Position numbers and translations under genes: made by a program | The notes under the pieces: model-generated | Told to the model about the DNA's origin: nothing | Seen by the model: only the letters and a program-made list of their open reading frames with translations | Databases searched by the model: none | Shown: one piece after another, positions 7,015-7,350 of the stretch | Numbering within the stretch: position 1 is the first letter of the stretch | How the letters are laid out: every line of letters starts with the position of its first letter | Assembly (NCBI GenBank): GCA_964511405.1 | Contig: CAZEFK010000290.1 | Location: 1 to 7,350 of the forward strand | DNA from: CAZEFK01 sp964511405 | GTDB taxonomy: Bacteria > Pseudomonadota > Alphaproteobacteria > Elsterales > Elsteraceae | Direction of reading: 5' to 3' | DNA length: 7,350 nt

Positions 7015-7019
7015 TCTCC
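7015..7019 (-). promoter_or_regulatory. Ribosome binding site of the HtrA/DegP-type protease gene
   Basis: The minus strand reads GGAGA, 8 bases before the ATG at 7006. It supports that start over the upstream in-frame ATG at 7057. Confidence 0.6.
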
Positions 7020-7079
7020 GGCGCTGCACGGCTACCGCGCCGAGCGCGAAAACGCAACGGCGGCGGGGCGCTGCACGGC
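7020..7079. repeat. 13-base direct repeat upstream of the protease gene
   Basis: GGCGCTGCACGGC occurs at 7020-7032 and again, without mismatch, at 7067-7079, with starts 47 bases apart. The near copy touches the ribosome site of the protease gene. Between the copies the minus strand has TTGCGT, then a 17-base spacer, then TAGCCG, a weak candidate promoter. GGCGC and GCGCC at the ends of 7020-7041 could also form a small hairpin. The pair may be an operator or a chance match in GC-rich DNA. The rest of the 96-base gap (7007-7102) shows no T-tailed terminator for the upstream gene. Confidence 0.4.
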
Positions 7080-7102
7080 GGTCGCCCGATGCGGCGCGAC
7101 GC

Positions 7103-7350
7103 CTACGGGTCGCCGAAGACGTCGTCCGGGGTCTTGGCGTCGAGCAGGCGCTCGGCCCAGCGGTCGAGCTGCACCGGGTCGGCCTCGCGCACCCGCGGCT
7201 CGAACGGCTCGACCGCGGGGCCGAAGCGCCGATGCAGCAACCGCAGCAGCAGCTCGGCCTTGCCCTCGGCCCGGCCTTCTGCTTTGCCTTCTGCCCGGCC
7301 CTCAGCCTTGCCCTCGGCCCGGCCTTCGGCTTTCCACTGCTGTATCCAGC
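7103..7350 (-). CDS. C-terminal part of an Rpn/PD-(D/E)XK family protein with DUF4351-like tail (N-terminus beyond window)
   Basis: Only the last 81 codons, read from 7348 to the TAG at 7105-7103, are in the window. The visible part starts WIQQW and continues with alternating Lys-Ala-Glu-Gly and Arg-Ala-Glu-Gly units, then ELLLRLLHRRFG and an amphipathic helical end (LDRWAERLLDAKTPDDVFGD). A charged EG-repeat followed by LLxRLLxRRFG and a final helical pair is typical of the C-terminus of Rpn/transposase_31-like putative nucleases that carry DUF4351. In those proteins the PD-(D/E)XK nuclease domain sits in the N-terminal part, which cannot be seen here. E. coli Rpn proteins promote RecA-independent recombination, and most other members are uncharacterised and patchily distributed. 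The gene lies 96 bases upstream of the protease gene on the same strand. A link to the housekeeping unit downstream is not indicated. Confidence 0.75.
   Translation of the reverse strand, partial: WIQQWKAEGRAEGKAEGRAEGKAEGRAEGKAELLLRLLHRRFGPAVEPFEPRVREADPVQLDRWAERLLDAKTPDDVFGDP
7253..7333 (-). repeat. In-frame 12-base tandem repeat coding for alternating KAEG/RAEG
   Basis: Twenty-seven codons encode six and three-quarter tetrapeptides with strict Lys/Arg alternation, so the larger unit is 24 bases. The amino-acid pattern is perfect, but Ala, Glu and Lys codons differ between copies (GCC, GCT, GCA; GAA, GAG; AAA, AAG). The repeat is therefore not a fresh slippage product. It should form a charged helix between the nuclease domain and the C-terminal tail. 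Confidence 0.8.

Noticed and set aside
7007..7057. 17-residue N-terminal extension of the protease
   Set aside because: It would place an Arg-rich stretch before the signal peptide, and the GGAGA site supports the ATG at 7006.
7253..7333. Possible CRISPR or intergenic repeat array near the right edge
   Set aside because: The period is 12 bases without spacers and it stays in frame within a coding region, so it is a protein-level tandem repeat.

Overview
The window is GC-rich, densely packed chromosomal DNA. Its protein families and gene order suggest a free-living, motile alphaproteobacterium, possibly of the Rhodospirillales or Azospirillaceae type. That is an inference from composition, the style of the chemoreceptor and the gene neighbourhood; there is no rRNA or other phylogenetic marker to confirm it. 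I see no tRNA, rRNA, insertion sequence, CRISPR array or prophage.

Layout. (a) Positions 1-1226, minus strand: the N-terminal 408 residues of a transmembrane chemoreceptor, cut by the window edge just before its kinase-contacting tip. (b) Positions 1227-1420: a divergent intergenic region that should hold promoters for the chemoreceptor and for a plus-strand pair. (c) Positions 1421-2685, plus strand: a small MAPEG-family membrane protein followed 5 bases later by an alpha/beta hydrolase of the haloacetate dehalogenase type. (d) Positions 2679-2720: an inverted repeat containing the stop codons of the two converging transcription units. (e) Positions 7006 down to 2714, minus strand: four genes in the order HtrA/DegP-type periplasmic protease, RarA (MgsA) AAA+ ATPase, RluC-type pseudouridine synthase, HAD phosphatase. 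Each gene overlaps the next by ATGA. (f) Positions 7007-7102: a short leader with a 13-base direct repeat. (g) Positions 7103-7350, minus strand: the C-terminal end of a probable Rpn/PD-(D/E)XK family protein with a Lys/Arg-Ala-Glu-Gly repeat and a DUF4351-like tail.

How the genes relate. The four-gene block is a tightly coupled housekeeping unit for envelope protein quality control, replication-fork maintenance, 23S rRNA modification and small-phosphate hydrolysis. Its joint expression is well supported by the sequence, but a shared function is not. The MAPEG and hydrolase pair could act in detoxification of small electrophilic or halogenated compounds, but this is inferred from family membership only. 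The hydrolase keeps the catalytic Asp-Asp-His set and carboxylate-binding arginines of fluoroacetate dehalogenases but has Trp where the halide-binding His sits. I found no clear evidence of a previously undescribed system. The most checkable oddities are the altered halide pocket, the stop-codon hairpin, the triple ATGA chain and the direct repeat upstream of the protease.
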